Positions 23,476-33,903 are shown, counted from the stretch's first letter. The stretch: DNA of 55,840 bases from an uncultured Bacteroidales bacterium (GCA_902788865.1 CADALZ010000019.1:1-55840), one strand, 5' to 3'. Notes: a model not told the origin generated them from the letters alone. Made by a program: numbers and translations.

Positions 23476-25815
23476 ATGAGTAAAGAGATGATAAAGAAGA
23501 TTATTGTGGCCCTCTGGGCTTTATTGATAATAGGTTTTCTGGCATTTGTAGGCGTCTTTGTGGCCATTGCCAAGGGATGGATAGGCTACATGCCTCCAGT
23601 AGAAGACTTGGAAAACCCTGACTATAAGTTCGCTACACAGGTGTTCTCCAGCGATGGCGAAGTGCTGGGTACATACTCGCTGAGCAAGGAAAACCGCGTC
23701 TATGTGGGCTATAAAGAACTCTCGCCCGACTTGGTGAAGGCACTTATCGCCACAGAGGATGTACGCTTCTCCAGTCACTCGGGTATAGATGCCATTGGTC
23801 TGTTTCGCGCCATCTTGAAGCGAGGTGTCCTGATGCAGAAGAACGCTGGTGGTGGTAGCACCATCACCCAGCAGCTCTCCAAGCAGCTCTACTCCCCAAG
23901 GGCCGATAACACCATGGAACGTCTGATGCAGAAGCCTATAGAGTGGGTGATAGCCGTGAACTTGGAACGCTACTACACCAAGGAAGAGATCCTGACGATG
24001 TATCTCAATAAGTTCGACTTCCTGAACAATGCCGTGGGCATCAAGACGGCAGCCTACACCTACTTTGGCTGCGAGCCATCGGAGCTGAAGCCCGAAGAAG
24101 CTGCTACGCTGGTGGGCATGTGTAAGAACCCATCGCTCTACAATCCGCTGCGCTTCAACGAACGCTCTCGCGGGCGCAGAAACGTGGTGCTGGGACAGAT
24201 GGAGAAGGCTGGCTACATCACCTCTGAGCAGTGCGACTCACTCAAAGCATTGCCTCTGACGCTGCACTACAATCGTGTGGACCATAAGGAAGGCTTAGCC
24301 CCATACTTCCGTGAGTATCTGCGTGGCGTGCTCTCTGCTAAGAAACCTGTAAAATCAGAATATAGGGCTTGGCAAGCGCAGCAGTACTATGAGGATTCAC
24401 TCAACTGGGAGACCAATCCACTCTACGGCTGGTGCGAGAAGAATGTGAAGAAAGACGGCTCAAAGTATAACCTCTATACAGATGGTCTGAAGGTGTTCTC
24501 TACCATAGACTCACGCATGCAGCGCTATGCCGAAGAGTCGATGACGGAGCATCTGAAGGAGCTGCAGGCCGAGTTCTTCAAGGAGAAGAAGGGTAGAAAG
24601 ACAGCTCCCTACACCTCACGCCTCTCACAAGAGCAGGTAGATGGCATTCTGAATCGCGCTAAGCAGCAGTCTGACCGCTATCGTGTGATGAAGAATGCTG
24701 GGGCTACAGATGCTGAGATAGACCAAGCCTTCAGCACTCCACAGGAGATGTCTGTCTTCACTTGGAATGGTACGGTGGACACGGTGATGACGCCGATGGA
24801 CTCTATCCGCTACTATAAGTACTTCCTGCGCTCTGGCTTCATGTCGATGGATCCCAGAAACGGTCATGTGAAAGCCTACGTGGGAGGACCTAACTTCCAC
24901 TACTTCCAGTATGATATGGCCATGCAAGGACGTAGGCAGGTGGGATCTACCATCAAGCCATTCCTCTATACGCTGGCGATGGAAAGCGGCATATCACCTT
25001 GCGACCCTGTACGCCATGTGGAATATACGTTGCTGGATGAAAACGGTCGCCCGTGGACTCCAAGAAACGCCAGTCGCAGTCGCTATGGCGAGGTGGTGAC
25101 GGTGAAGTGGGGTCTCCAGAACTCCGACAACTGGATCACTGCCTATCTGATGAGCAAGCTGAGCCCTTATAGCTTGAAGCGCTTGATCCACAGCTTTGGC
25201 GTGCGCAATCAGGAGATAGACCCAACCGTATCACTCTGTCTGGGACCGTGTGAGATCTCCGTGGGTGAGATGGTGAGCGCCTACACTGCTTTCGCCAATA
25301 AAGGCATTCGCATAGCACCTCTGTTTGTCTCTCGCATCGAAGATAGCGATGGCAATATTCTGGCTACCTTCTCTCCAGATATGAATGAGGTGATCAGTCA
25401 GACCAGTGCCTACAAGATGCTGGATATGCTGCGTGCCGTGGTGAATGGCGGTACGGGTGGACGCGTGCGTGCCCGCTACAATATCACTGCCGATATGGGT
25501 GCCAAGACTGGTACCACCAACTCCAATTCTGACGGCTGGTTCATGGGCTTCACCCCTACACTGGTGTCTGGCTGCTGGGTAGGTGGTGAAGATAGAGATA
25601 TACACTTCGACACCATGGCCTACGGACAGGGTGCCTCTATGGCTCTGCCTATCTGGGCGAAGTATATGAATAAGGTGTTTGCTGATCCTGAATTGGGCTA
25701 CACACAAGACGACCGTTTCGTGTTCCCAGATGGTTTCGACCCCTGCAAGGATGAGTCGGAAGAGGGCACAGAGGTTGCTACAGGCAATAGGGGACTGGAC
25801 GAAATCTTCAATTGA
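23476..25815 (+). CDS. Class A penicillin-binding protein 1A
   Basis: Bifunctional peptidoglycan synthase anchored by an N-terminal helix (about 8-30). The GT51 glycosyltransferase motifs are [12 protein letters not shown] and [14 protein letters not shown]; the transpeptidase has STIK (SxxK, in [10 protein letters not shown]), SDN and KTGT ([15 protein letters not shown]). The 779-residue length is normal for Bacteroidetes PBP1A. It polymerises and cross-links glycan strands in the periplasm. The next gene starts 16 bases after the stop, suggesting a shared transcript with the folK-like/kdsB frame and the M16-like gene. Confidence 0.94.
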   Translation: MSKEMIKKIIVALWALLIIGFLAFVGVFVAIAKGWIGYMPPVEDLENPDYKFATQVFSSDGEVLGTYSLSKENRVYVGYKELSPDLVKALIATEDVRFSSHSGIDAIGLFRAILKRGVLMQKNAGGGSTITQQLSKQLYSPRADNTMERLMQKPIEWVIAVNLERYYTKEEILTMYLNKFDFLNNAVGIKTAAYTYFGCEPSELKPEEAATLVGMCKNPSLYNPLRFNERSRGRRNVVLGQMEKAGYITSEQCDSLKALPLTLHYNRVDHKEGLAPYFREYLRGVLSAKKPVKSEYRAWQAQQYYEDSLNWETNPLYGWCEKNVKKDGSKYNLYTDGLKVFSTIDSRMQRYAEESMTEHLKELQAEFFKEKKGRKTAPYTSRLSQEQVDGILNRAKQQSDRYRVMKNAGATDAEIDQAFSTPQEMSVFTWNGTVDTVMTPMDSIRYYKYFLRSGFMSMDPRNGHVKAYVGGPNFHYFQYDMAMQGRRQVGSTIKPFLYTLAMESGISPCDPVRHVEYTLLDENGRPWTPRNASRSRYGEVVTVKWGLQNSDNWITAYLMSKLSPYSLKRLIHSFGVRNQEIDPTVSLCLGPCEISVGEMVSAYTAFANKGIRIAPLFVSRIEDSDGNILATFSPDMNEVISQTSAYKMLDMLRAVVNGGTGGRVRARYNITADMGAKTGTTNSNSDGWFMGFTPTLVSGCWVGGEDRDIHFDTMAYGQGASMALPIWAKYMNKVFADPELGYTQDDRFVFPDGFDPCKDESEEGTEVATGNRGLDEIFN

Positions 25816-25831
25816 TAGTGTGCGTGAGGTC

Positions 25832-26959
25832 ATGAGGTATCAGATTTCTATAGGGAGCAATACCGATCAGGAAATCAATTTCTCAAAGGCCCATCAGGCA
25901 CTCGATGCCCTGTTTCCAGACATCCGATACAGCTCACTGATTAAGACGGTGCCACTGGGGATGCACAATCAGGCCGTATTCTACGACCAAATAGCGCAGT
26001 TCTCGTCTACGCTTTCGGCTGTCCAGCTTATCGACTGCCTGAAGCAGATAGAGCGGGAGATAGGGCGAAAGCCTTCAGACAAGGCGCAAGAGATCATAAA
26101 AATAGATATAGACTTACTGGCAAGTGAGGAAGAGGTGTTCAAGCAAGAAGACCTCAAGCGAACCTATGTACAAGAAGGACTTGCCGAACTAAATAAGAAA
26201 GACATGAAGTTTTTAGGACTGATACCAGCACGCTATGCCTCTACCAGATTTCCTGCCAAGCCTCTGGCTATGCTGGGTGGTAAACCAGTGATTCAGAGGG
26301 TGTATGAGCAGGTAGTGGGCTGTGTGGATGAGGCCTATGTGGCTACGGATGACGAGCGTATAGCACAGACTGTGCAGAGTTTTGGCGGAAAAGTGGTGAT
26401 GACCTCCACCGCCCATCGCAGTGGTACGGATCGCTGTCGAGAGGCAGCCATGAAGGTAGGCGGTGACTATGATGTAGTGATCAATATTCAGGGTGATGAA
26501 CCTTTCATTCATCCTTCGCAGATAGAGACCGTGAAGCATTGCTTCGATGATGCCTCGACGCAGATTGCCACGCTGGTGAAGCCCTTCGGAGCCGACGCCT
26601 CCATAGAGCAGCTGCAGAACCCCAATTCTCCCAAGGTGGTGCTCGATAGGCAAATGCATGCCCTCTACTTCAGTCGCTCCGTGATTCCCTATCTACGTGG
26701 CGTGGAGCAGTCAGAGTGGCTGAAGCACCACACCTATTATAAACATATAGGTCTCTATGCCTACCGTCGTGCAGTACTCGATGAGATCACTGCTCTGCCA
26801 CAATCTACATTGGAACTGGCAGAGTCGCTGGAACAGCTGCGCTGGTTGGAGAATGGCTACACCATTAAGGTCGGATTGACGGATGTTGAAACCATCGGGA
26901 TAGATACACCAGACGACCTCAAACGTGCAGAAGATTTTTTGAAGAATCATGTTGGATAG
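25832..26959 (+). CDS. kdsB: HPPK-like domain fused in frame to KdsB
   Basis: A single frame of 375 residues holds two normally separate proteins. Residues 1-124 resemble hydroxymethyl-dihydropterin pyrophosphokinase (FolK): [20 protein letters not shown], and IDIDLL; the Arg expected just before the D-x-D is absent, so activity is doubtful. From Met-125 (ATG 26204) it is a complete CMP-KDO synthetase: [43 protein letters not shown]. KdsB activates KDO for lipopolysaccharide. No stop separates the parts, so the product is either a true fusion or two proteins from separate starts. The 3' end overlaps the M16-like start by 11 bases. Confidence 0.85.
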   Translation: MRYQISIGSNTDQEINFSKAHQALDALFPDIRYSSLIKTVPLGMHNQAVFYDQIAQFSSTLSAVQLIDCLKQIEREIGRKPSDKAQEIIKIDIDLLASEEEVFKQEDLKRTYVQEGLAELNKKDMKFLGLIPARYASTRFPAKPLAMLGGKPVIQRVYEQVVGCVDEAYVATDDERIAQTVQSFGGKVVMTSTAHRSGTDRCREAAMKVGGDYDVVINIQGDEPFIHPSQIETVKHCFDDASTQIATLVKPFGADASIEQLQNPNSPKVVLDRQMHALYFSRSVIPYLRGVEQSEWLKHHTYYKHIGLYAYRRAVLDEITALPQSTLELAESLEQLRWLENGYTIKVGLTDVETIGIDTPDDLKRAEDFLKNHVG

Positions 26960-28238
26960 AACTATACAGCCAGAAATCAAGTCGCTCGATGAGTTCAACG
27001 CCCTCATTCCAAAGCGTCTCAAGTTCCCCAATGGGGTGCCTGTGAATGTGTTGAATGTGGGGGATAAGGAAATCGTGCGTATCGACTTTGTCTTCGATGC
27101 TGGCAGATGGCATCAAGAGCATAAGCTACAAGCCCTTTTTACCAACAACATGCTGCGTGAAGGCACGGCGTCTATGACAGCCGCAGAGATAGCAGAGAAG
27201 CTTGATTCCTATGGTGCTTGGCTCGACCTGTCTGTTTCCGTTTCCCACGCTTTCGTCACACTCTATTCGCTGAATAAGTATCTGGAGCATACCCTTGATG
27301 TGCTGGAGTCTATGCTGAAGGAGCCCACATTCCCTGAGAAAGAACTGGATGTCAAGGTGAGCAATAATCTGCAGCAGTACTACATAGGTCTGAAAAAGAC
27401 CAATGTCTTGGCGCAGAAGATGTTTCAGAGAGTACTCTATGGCGTAGAGCATCCCTTCGGAGTGTCAGCAGAGGAAGAGGACTATCGCCAAGTGAACCCT
27501 CTGATGCTGAAGGCATTCTTCGACTCCTTCTATCACTCGCAGAATTGCACCATCTTTGTCTCTGGTAAGGTCTCTGAAGCCTGTTTGGAGATGATTCGCA
27601 GACGCTTTGGTGATGCCCCATTTGGCAAGCCCCAAGAGCATCCTATGCACAAGACTTTTGAGGTGAAGACTGCCGAAGAGAAATGCTTCTTCGTAGAGCA
27701 ACCAGAGTCGTCGCAGAGTTCTGTGCGCATGGGCATGGTGACCTTGGATGGCGACCATCCCGATTTCTTCAAGTTGCGTGTGCTGATCACTCTCTTTGGC
27801 GGCTACTTTGGCAGTAGGCTGATGTCGAACATCCGCGAAGACAAAGGCTACACCTACGGCATCTCTGCAGGGGTGACATCCTATCCCACAACCCCAGCGC
27901 TGGTGATAGGGGCAGAGACTACCCCAGAGTTTGTCAAACCTCTCATCACGGAAGTCTATCATGAAATAGACAATTTGCAGCAAGAGTTGGTATCGGAGGA
28001 CGAACTGGATATGGTGCGCAACTACATGATAGGCGATATGTGTCGTAATTGTGAGTCGGCCTTTTCGTGGGCAGATGCTTGGATCTACGCCAGTACGCTG
28101 GACTTGCCAGATACTTATTTCTCCGATTTTTTTAAGGCTATCAAGGACACGTCTGCCGAAGATATCAGGCAGTTGGCACAGCGTTATTTATGTAAAGAGA
28201 CCTTAAAAGAAGTGGTTTCTGGCAAAAAAATGTCATAA
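26949..28238 (+). CDS. M16 peptidase-like protein lacking the zinc motif
   Basis: The 429-residue protein has the two-domain M16 (pitrilysin/insulinase) layout: an early domain with [10 protein letters not shown] where active members have HxxEH followed by GT, and a second half with [20 protein letters not shown], the conserved R...Y signature of the non-catalytic half. The zinc-binding histidines and glutamate are missing, so it should be a non-catalytic subunit or an evolved scaffold. There is no signal peptide, unlike many periplasmic M16 proteins. It is translated with the upstream kdsB frame (11-base overlap). Confidence 0.85.
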   Translation: MLDRTIQPEIKSLDEFNALIPKRLKFPNGVPVNVLNVGDKEIVRIDFVFDAGRWHQEHKLQALFTNNMLREGTASMTAAEIAEKLDSYGAWLDLSVSVSHAFVTLYSLNKYLEHTLDVLESMLKEPTFPEKELDVKVSNNLQQYYIGLKKTNVLAQKMFQRVLYGVEHPFGVSAEEEDYRQVNPLMLKAFFDSFYHSQNCTIFVSGKVSEACLEMIRRRFGDAPFGKPQEHPMHKTFEVKTAEEKCFFVEQPESSQSSVRMGMVTLDGDHPDFFKLRVLITLFGGYFGSRLMSNIREDKGYTYGISAGVTSYPTTPALVIGAETTPEFVKPLITEVYHEIDNLQQELVSEDELDMVRNYMIGDMCRNCESAFSWADAWIYASTLDLPDTYFSDFFKAIKDTSAEDIRQLAQRYLCKETLKEVVSGKKMS

Positions 28239-28274
28239 TTTAGAGGATTCTTTTTTATTTTGTCACTTAAATGA

Positions 28275-28282
28275 TAACTTTG
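28275..28282 (+). promoter_or_regulatory. -7 element for the MORN/NusG-like operon
   Basis: TAACTTTG followed by CAG, exact consensus, 24 bases before the ATG at 28306. Confidence 0.6.
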
Positions 28283-28305
28283 CAGCGAACAGAAAACTAG
28301 AAAGA

Positions 28306-29457
28306 ATGATATATATATACACCATTATAATATCTATCGTGATGATGACAGCACCTTCGCTGACTCAGGCGCAAGTGCAGGGCAACCTTTTTGGCTCTAA
28401 TTCAGAGGGCATCTCTATCAAAACCTATACCTTCAAGGATGGCTCAGTCTATACGGGCGAGATGAAGAGTCGCAAGCCAGACGGCAAGGGAAAGACGGTC
28501 TTCACCACAGGCGACACCTATGAGGGCAGTTATGTGAAAGGTCTGAGAGAGGGCTATGGCATCTACACCTTCACTGACGGGGAGAAGTATGATGGCCAAT
28601 GGCATCTGGACAAGCAGCATGGCAGGGGCATCTACTACTTTGCTAATAATAATAGGTATGATGGCGAGTGGTTTGAGGACTATCAGCAGGGAGAGGGTAC
28701 GATGTACTACTATAATGGTGATGTCTATGAGGGCACATGGCAGGCTGACAAGCGTGAGGGGAAAGGTACTTACACCTGGAAGAACGGCGCACGCTATGAG
28801 GGCGACTGGACGAATGACAAGAAAGAAGGCGAGGGTGTCTTCTACTGGGAAGACGGCTCGAAGTACGAGGGGGGCTGGAAAGACAATAAGCGCTCTGGAA
28901 AAGGCACCTTCGAGTATGCCAACGGAGATAAGTATATAGGCGACTGGGAGAATGACATGCAGCATGGCAAGGGCATCTATTTCTCTCATACAGGCGACCG
29001 CTATGAGGGCTCTTATGAGAACGGAGAGCGTAACGGTGAAGGTGTGTGCTACTTCGCAGATGGTAATAAGTATGTAGGCATGTTCAAGAATGGTATGCAA
29101 AACGGCAAGGGTACCTATACATGGTCCAATGGCGCTGTCTATGAGGGCGAATGGCTCAACAACGAACGCAGTGGTACGGGAACGTACCATTGGAGCAACG
29201 GAGACGTGTATGAGGGTCAATGGAAAAACAATCTTTTCGATGGGGAAGGTAAACTCTCTCAGGCCAATGGCACCGTTTATACAGGACATTTCTCCAAGGG
29301 TGAAAAAGATGGAAAAGGCGTAGAGGTAGATAAAGACGGAAAGCGCTTCGAGGGTTCTTACAAGGAAGGAAAAAGAGAGGGCGCTTTCACGGAAACAGAT
29401 AAAGACGGCAACGTCATACGCAAGGGCACCTATAAAAACGACCGACTGCAACCATGA
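28306..29457 (+). CDS. Exported MORN-repeat protein
   Basis: The 383-residue protein has a signal-peptide-like N-terminus (MIYIYTIIISIVMMTAPSLTQA) and then 14 MORN repeats of about 23 residues with the pattern YEGxWxxxxxxGxGxYxW. MORN repeats form an extended beta-hairpin solenoid and usually mediate membrane or protein contacts; the bacterial roles are largely unknown. The stop overlaps the start of the NusG-like gene by ATGA, so the two are translationally coupled. Confidence 0.9.
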   Translation: MIYIYTIIISIVMMTAPSLTQAQVQGNLFGSNSEGISIKTYTFKDGSVYTGEMKSRKPDGKGKTVFTTGDTYEGSYVKGLREGYGIYTFTDGEKYDGQWHLDKQHGRGIYYFANNNRYDGEWFEDYQQGEGTMYYYNGDVYEGTWQADKREGKGTYTWKNGARYEGDWTNDKKEGEGVFYWEDGSKYEGGWKDNKRSGKGTFEYANGDKYIGDWENDMQHGKGIYFSHTGDRYEGSYENGERNGEGVCYFADGNKYVGMFKNGMQNGKGTYTWSNGAVYEGEWLNNERSGTGTYHWSNGDVYEGQWKNNLFDGEGKLSQANGTVYTGHFSKGEKDGKGVEVDKDGKRFEGSYKEGKREGAFTETDKDGNVIRKGTYKNDRLQP

Positions 29458-30536
29458 ACGCTACTAAGAAATTATCACTTTCATCAGATTCTGACGAACG
29501 CATAGAATACCTAAAAAGCCTCCAGGAGAACCATTGGTATGTGCTGAGATTTCCTGCCACATCAAAGAGCTGCGGAGCAGAGCTCGAAGCAGAGAGGCAG
29601 CGAAGGGAGGCTCATGGCGAGAAATTCTTCGACTATTTTGCACCTACCTATATCCCCGTGCAGTTCGGAGCAAAAAAGATAAGCAAACAGAAGCGCTTCT
29701 TGCTGTATAACTATGTGTTCATCTACTCTTCTGTCAATGAAATCCGCCAGCTGAGGCTGCGTATACCTACGCTGAACTTCCTCCCTCGCAAGGGTGAGGG
29801 ACCTAACGCCCGCTATCCTTATGTGCCTGACAATGAGATGATGCGCTTCAAGTGGATAGCATCGGCCTATGCCAATCAGGTGCCACTGATTGAAGCTTCT
29901 CTTCAACAACTTTCAAAGGGAGACCGCATACGTATCACTAGTGGAGAGTTTGCTGGCATAGAGGCTACGCTGGTGAGCTATAATGGCTCAAAGCGCAAGG
30001 ACATCGTAGTGCGTATAGACGAACTGCTGTGGGTGCCTTTGCTTCATATAGAGTCCGACCAGTATGAGCTTATCTCACTCAATGAGAATAGTAAGCACCT
30101 CTATACTCAGCTGGATTCTCCTAAGTACTGGAAGGGTCTGCATACAGCGATGGAGCATGCCCTGAAGAATGAGCTGACAGAGACTGATAAGACTTTGGCA
30201 GAGGAGGTGATTCGTAGATTCGGACTGCTGGAGGTGGATACGGATATTACCCGCAGTAAGCGATTCTGTCTGCTGCTTTTGGCCTACACAGCGCTGTCTA
30301 AGCGAAAGGAGCAGCTGCTTACACTCGAAGAGGCAGAGGCTTTGCTTCCCTGCATGAATGCCGAGCTCGCCAGAGCACTTCTGCTGTGTACGCTTTATGT
30401 CTGCACGGATAACTATCTCTACTGGGAACTGTCGCATAAGATGGTGAAGCAGTGGGAAGAAGAGGGTAAGCTGAAGAGAAACAAGGAGCAGATCATCAGT
30501 AGGCTGAAAGATTACGACCTCTGGTTAGGACACTAA
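29454..30536 (+). CDS. NusG-like (UpxY-type) antiterminator with C-terminal extension
   Basis: The 360-residue protein has an NGN-like domain (WYVLRFPATSK; FAPTYIPVQFG; FLLYNYVFIYSS, about 25-140) and a KOW segment (LSKGDRIRITSGEFAGIEATLV, about 153-175). About 150 further helical residues are not recognised. Specialised NusG paralogues in Bacteroidetes (UpxY) keep RNA polymerase going through long surface-polysaccharide operons and usually start those operons. Here it follows a MORN gene and no polysaccharide operon is adjacent. It may act in trans or on a remote target. Confidence 0.75.
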   Translation: MNATKKLSLSSDSDERIEYLKSLQENHWYVLRFPATSKSCGAELEAERQRREAHGEKFFDYFAPTYIPVQFGAKKISKQKRFLLYNYVFIYSSVNEIRQLRLRIPTLNFLPRKGEGPNARYPYVPDNEMMRFKWIASAYANQVPLIEASLQQLSKGDRIRITSGEFAGIEATLVSYNGSKRKDIVVRIDELLWVPLLHIESDQYELISLNENSKHLYTQLDSPKYWKGLHTAMEHALKNELTETDKTLAEEVIRRFGLLEVDTDITRSKRFCLLLLAYTALSKRKEQLLTLEEAEALLPCMNAELARALLLCTLYVCTDNYLYWELSHKMVKQWEEEGKLKRNKEQIISRLKDYDLWLGH

Positions 30537-30562
30537 AAAAGAGGCATCGGAAAACCGATGCC
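30535..30562 (-). terminator. Terminator of prs
   Basis: GGCATCGG-AAAA-CCGATGCC forms an 8-bp perfect stem. On the minus strand the stem is followed by a run of six T, just after the prs stop. It abuts the stop of the convergent NusG-like gene. Confidence 0.8.
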
Positions 30563-30596
30563 CCTCTCCGAAATTTACTATATTAATTATCTATGA

Positions 30597-31535
30597 TTAA
30601 ATCAGGTATTGTGAGCTGATTGATTCATTGTTCACCACACGGCGAATGGTCTCAGCGAACATCTTCGCAATGCTGAGCTGCTTCACCTTCGTACACTTCT
30701 TAGCGTAAGGAATACTGTCTGTGAAGACCATCTCCTCCAGGGCTGACTCCTCTACACGGTAGGAAGCAGGGTCAGACATCACGCAGTGGCTGGCCACAGC
30801 ACGCACAGAGCGAGCACCGTTCTCACGCATCAAGTTGGCAGCCTTAGTGATGGTACCAGCTGTATCCACGATATCATCCAGCAGCACCACGTCTGCATCC
30901 TGCACATCGCCAATCACCTGCATAGAAGCCACCACATTGGCCTTCTCACGCTTCTTGTCGCAGATTACCATAGGAGCGCCTAAGTACTTAGCGAAAGAGC
31001 TGGCACGCTTAGAGCCGCCTACGTCTGGCGTAGCAATCACCAAGTTTGGCAGGTTCAGAGACTCGATGTAAGGCAGGAACACAGAAGAAGCATACAGATG
31101 ATCTACAGGAATGTTGAAGAATCCCTGAATCTGATCAGCATGCAAGTCCATCGTAATCAGACGATTGATGCCTGCCACAGAAAGCAAGTCAGCCACCAAC
31201 TTAGCGCCGATGGACACGCGAGGCTTGTCTTTTCTGTCCTGTCTTGCCCATCCAAAGTAAGGAATCACAGCCACAATGCTTCTGGCAGAAGCCCTCTTTG
31301 CTGCATCAATCATCAGGAGAAGTTCCATCAGATTGTCAGAGTTAGGGAAGGTAGATTGAACCAAGAATACAATAGAACCACGGATAGACTCCTCATAAGA
31401 CACAGCAAACTCACCATCTGCAAAGTGGGTGATGTTCATTTGTCCCAGAGGGCAACCTAATTCAGCGCAGATTTTCTCTGCCAAGTATCTGGAATTGGTA
31501 CCAGAGAATACTCTAAAAGGTGCTTGTTCGCTCAT
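30597..31535 (-). CDS. prs: Ribose-phosphate pyrophosphokinase
   Basis: Makes PRPP from ribose 5-phosphate and ATP for nucleotide, histidine and tryptophan synthesis. The 312-residue length is standard. Recognised segments are FSGTNSRYLAEKI, the flexible loop YFGWARQDRKDKPRVSIGAK, DLHADQIQGFFNIPVDHL, and the PRPP-binding VVLLDDIVDTAGTI. Monocistronic, with its own promoter-like element and terminator. Confidence 0.95.
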   Translation of the reverse strand: MSEQAPFRVFSGTNSRYLAEKICAELGCPLGQMNITHFADGEFAVSYEESIRGSIVFLVQSTFPNSDNLMELLLMIDAAKRASARSIVAVIPYFGWARQDRKDKPRVSIGAKLVADLLSVAGINRLITMDLHADQIQGFFNIPVDHLYASSVFLPYIESLNLPNLVIATPDVGGSKRASSFAKYLGAPMVICDKKREKANVVASMQVIGDVQDADVVLLDDIVDTAGTITKAANLMRENGARSVRAVASHCVMSDPASYRVEESALEEMVFTDSIPYAKKCTKVKQLSIAKMFAETIRRVVNNESISSQYLI

Positions 31536-31565
31536 TATGTTTTAATGCTTTGATTAATTATAATG

Positions 31566-31573
31566 CAAAGGTA
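31566..31573 (-). promoter_or_regulatory. -7 element for prs
   Basis: Minus strand TACCTTTG followed by C, exact TAnnTTTG match about 31 bases upstream of the prs ATG. Confidence 0.6.
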
Positions 31574-31582
31574 AGTCATAAA

Positions 31583-31610
31583 ATTGAGAATTGAAAATTG
31601 AGAATTGAAA
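31583..31610. repeat. Heptamer array ATTGARA x4
   Basis: Four 7-bp units alternate ATTGAGA and ATTGAAA, just upstream of the prs promoter. The same unit is found inside the phosphoesterase gene at 13536-13563. Confidence 0.8.
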
Positions 31611-31671
31611 ATTTCTGCTGAGAGTCAATTTTATTGCACAATTAACAATCCACAAGCGACAATTATATATA

Positions 31672-31758
31672 GAACCTCGAATTTACCGAATTACCCTAAT
31701 TCAGACTAACTCAATGGTTTATATTAAAAATTCGTGCAATTCGGTAAATTCGTGGTTC
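31672..31758. repeat. MITE-like element, copy A
   Basis: A 21-bp end (31672-31692) is repeated inverted at 31738-31758 with 20 of 21 positions matching; the sequence is GAACCWCGAATTTACCGAATT. About 45 bases lie between the arms. A second element with nearly the same ends is at 39084-39168. It is non-coding and fills part of the prs-uvrB gap. Confidence 0.75.
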
Positions 31759-31763
31759 AAATA

Positions 31764-31819
31764 ACTCTAAACTCTAAACCCTAAACTCTAAACTCTAAAC
31801 TCTAAACCCTAAACTCCAA
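31764..31819. repeat. Heptamer array ACTCTAA/ACCCTAA x8
   Basis: Eight exactly phased 7-bp units run into the 3' end of uvrB; the uvrB stop (31809-31811) and last codons are made of repeat sequence. On the minus strand some units read TTTAGGG, the same as a plant telomere unit by coincidence. Confidence 0.85.
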
Positions 31820-33881
31820 ATTTCTCTTTCAGCAAATCTTCCAGACGTAGCAGCTCGTCTCTGTATTGAGCGGCTTGGATGAACTCCAGCTCTTTGGCAG
31901 CCTTCTTCATCAAGCGGCGCGTCTGCTCTATGCTCTTCTCCAGCTGCTCTTTGTTCATATATTCCAAGATTGGGTCGGCAGCGGCAGAGATCTGGTGCTC
32001 CTGCTCCACATACGGCATAGGCTTCTTTCCTGCGGCATTCGTAGCTGCAGAGGCCCCCGTATTGGTTTCGTAGGCATCGATAGAACCCTTGAACACACTG
32101 AGGTTCTTTCCCTTCTGGATTTGCTTTGGCGTGATGCCATGTTCGGCGTTGTAGCGCAGCTGTATCTCCCTGCGGCGATTGGTCTCATCGATGGTACGCT
32201 GCATGCTCTCCGTGATCACGTCTGCATACATGATTACCAGTCCGTTCACGTTGCGGGCCGCACGTCCGGCTGTCTGCGTCAGCGAACGCTCCGAGCGGAG
32301 GAAACCCTCCTTGTCGGCATCGATGATGGCAACGAGCGACACTTCTGGCAGATCCAATCCCTCACGGAGCAGGTTCACACCCACCAGCACATCATAGATA
32401 CCCTCACGCAGGTCACTCATGATCTTCACGCGCTCCAGCGTATCCACATCGCTATGGATGTAGTTGCAGCGGATATCCATATTCAGCAGATGCTCTGTGA
32501 GCTCCTCTGCCATACGCTTGGTCAGCGTGGTCACCAGGGTGCGCTCTCCGCGCTCTATGCGAAGCTGAATCTCCTCCATAAGGTCGTCTATCTGGTTGGT
32601 GCTGGGGCGTACCTCTATCTTAGGGTCCAGCAATCCTGTAGGACGTATCACCTGCTCCACCACGATGCCTTCAGAGCGCTGCAGCTCATAGTCGGCAGGA
32701 GTGGCGCTCACGTAGATGGTCTGTGGCGTGAGCTCGATGAACTCCTCATATTTCAGCGGACGATTGTCCATAGCGGCAGGCAGACGGAAGCCATACTCCA
32801 CCAGATTCACCTTGCGGGCACGGTCGCCCCCATACATGGCATGTATCTGAGGCACACTCACGTGGCTCTCATCGATCACCAGCAGGTAGTCTTTCGGGAA
32901 GAAATCCAGCAGACAGTAGGGGCGGGTGCCAGCCGCGCGCCCGTCGAAATATCTCGAATAGTTCTCTATGCCAGAGCAGTGCCCCAGCTCACGGATCATC
33001 TCCATATCATACGTCACACGCTCATTCAGGCGCTTGGCTTCGGCAAAGAGTCCATGCTCCTCAAACCAGTTCACACGGTCATGCAGATCGTCCTCTATCT
33101 GGTGTATAGCCCTCAGAGTGCTCTCCTTGCTCGTCATGAAGAGGTTGGCAGGATAGATCTTGTAGTCCTCAAACCTTCCCAGACACACATTGCTGATGGG
33201 GTCTATCTCCTCGATGCTATCCACCTCATCACCCCAGAACGTCACACGCAGTATGTGGTCGGCATAGGCCAGATAGATGTCCACATTGTCGCCCTTCACG
33301 CGGAAGTTACCGCGGTTCAGATCCACATCGTTCCGCACATACAGACACTCCACGAGCCTCCGCAGAAACACGTTGCGACTGAAGTTCTTCCCGCGCTGTA
33401 TCTCTATGAGGTTGTTGTAGAAGTCGGCCGGATTGCCCATGCCGTAGATGCAGCTCACGCTCGACACCACGATGACGTCTTTTCTGCCAGAGAGTAGGGC
33501 AGAAGTGGCCGCCAGTCTGAGCTTATCTATCTCGTCGTTGATGGCGAGGTCTTTTTCTATATAGGTGTCAGTCTTCGGCAGATAAGCCTCAGGCTGGTAG
33601 TAGTCGTAGTAGGACACATAATACTCCACTGCATTGTTGGGGAAGAAGCTCTTGAACTCGCTGTAGAGTTGAGCGGCGAGAGTCTTGTTGTGGCTCAGTA
33701 TCAAGGTAGGCTTGTTCACGTTGGCTATCACGTTGGCTATGGTGAAGGTCTTTCCAGACCCCGTGACACCCAGCAGTGTCTGTGCGGGCAGTCCCTCCAG
33801 CACCCCCTCCGTGAGTTGGCTGATGGCTTCTGGTTGGTCGCCCGTAGGCTTATAGGCAGATGTAAGTTCGAATTTATTCAT
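31809..33881 (-). CDS. uvrB: Excinuclease ABC subunit B
   Basis: The helicase-like damage-verification subunit of nucleotide-excision repair. ATG 33881 (MNKFELTSAYKPTGDQ) is the start; the longer frame from TTG 33893 is not needed. The protein has about 690 residues with Walker A GVTGSGKT (near 40), the beta-hairpin region YYVSYYDYYQPEAYLP, the helicase C signature TAGRAARNVNG, and the C-terminal UVR domain (LEKSIEQTRRLMKKAAKELEF). The last codons and stop fall in a heptamer repeat. Divergent from bamD. Confidence 0.96.
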   Translation of the reverse strand: MNKFELTSAYKPTGDQPEAISQLTEGVLEGLPAQTLLGVTGSGKTFTIANVIANVNKPTLILSHNKTLAAQLYSEFKSFFPNNAVEYYVSYYDYYQPEAYLPKTDTYIEKDLAINDEIDKLRLAATSALLSGRKDVIVVSSVSCIYGMGNPADFYNNLIEIQRGKNFSRNVFLRRLVECLYVRNDVDLNRGNFRVKGDNVDIYLAYADHILRVTFWGDEVDSIEEIDPISNVCLGRFEDYKIYPANLFMTSKESTLRAIHQIEDDLHDRVNWFEEHGLFAEAKRLNERVTYDMEMIRELGHCSGIENYSRYFDGRAAGTRPYCLLDFFPKDYLLVIDESHVSVPQIHAMYGGDRARKVNLVEYGFRLPAAMDNRPLKYEEFIELTPQTIYVSATPADYELQRSEGIVVEQVIRPTGLLDPKIEVRPSTNQIDDLMEEIQLRIERGERTLVTTLTKRMAEELTEHLLNMDIRCNYIHSDVDTLERVKIMSDLREGIYDVLVGVNLLREGLDLPEVSLVAIIDADKEGFLRSERSLTQTAGRAARNVNGLVIMYADVITESMQRTIDETNRRREIQLRYNAEHGITPKQIQKGKNLSVFKGSIDAYETNTGASAATNAAGKKPMPYVEQEHQISAAADPILEYMNKEQLEKSIEQTRRLMKKAAKELEFIQAAQYRDELLRLEDLLKEKFGV

Positions 33882-33903
33882 GTCAAAATGCAATAATGAG
33901 GCA

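Noticed and set aside
26949-28238. Active M16 zinc protease
   Set aside because: The HxxEH zinc motif is absent.
28444-29451. 335-codon minus frame opposite the MORN gene
   Set aside because: It is open only because the MORN repeats are regular; the product is a repetitive shadow.
31764-31819. Telomere-like TTTAGGG repeats suggesting eukaryotic DNA
   Set aside because: Units alternate TTTAGAG and TTTAGGG, run into the bacterial uvrB stop codon, and match the 7-bp periodicity of other arrays in this window.
31866-33497. 543-codon open frame antisense to uvrB
   Set aside because: Same reason: uvrB is complete on the minus strand and the antisense product is low-complexity with no recognisable motifs.
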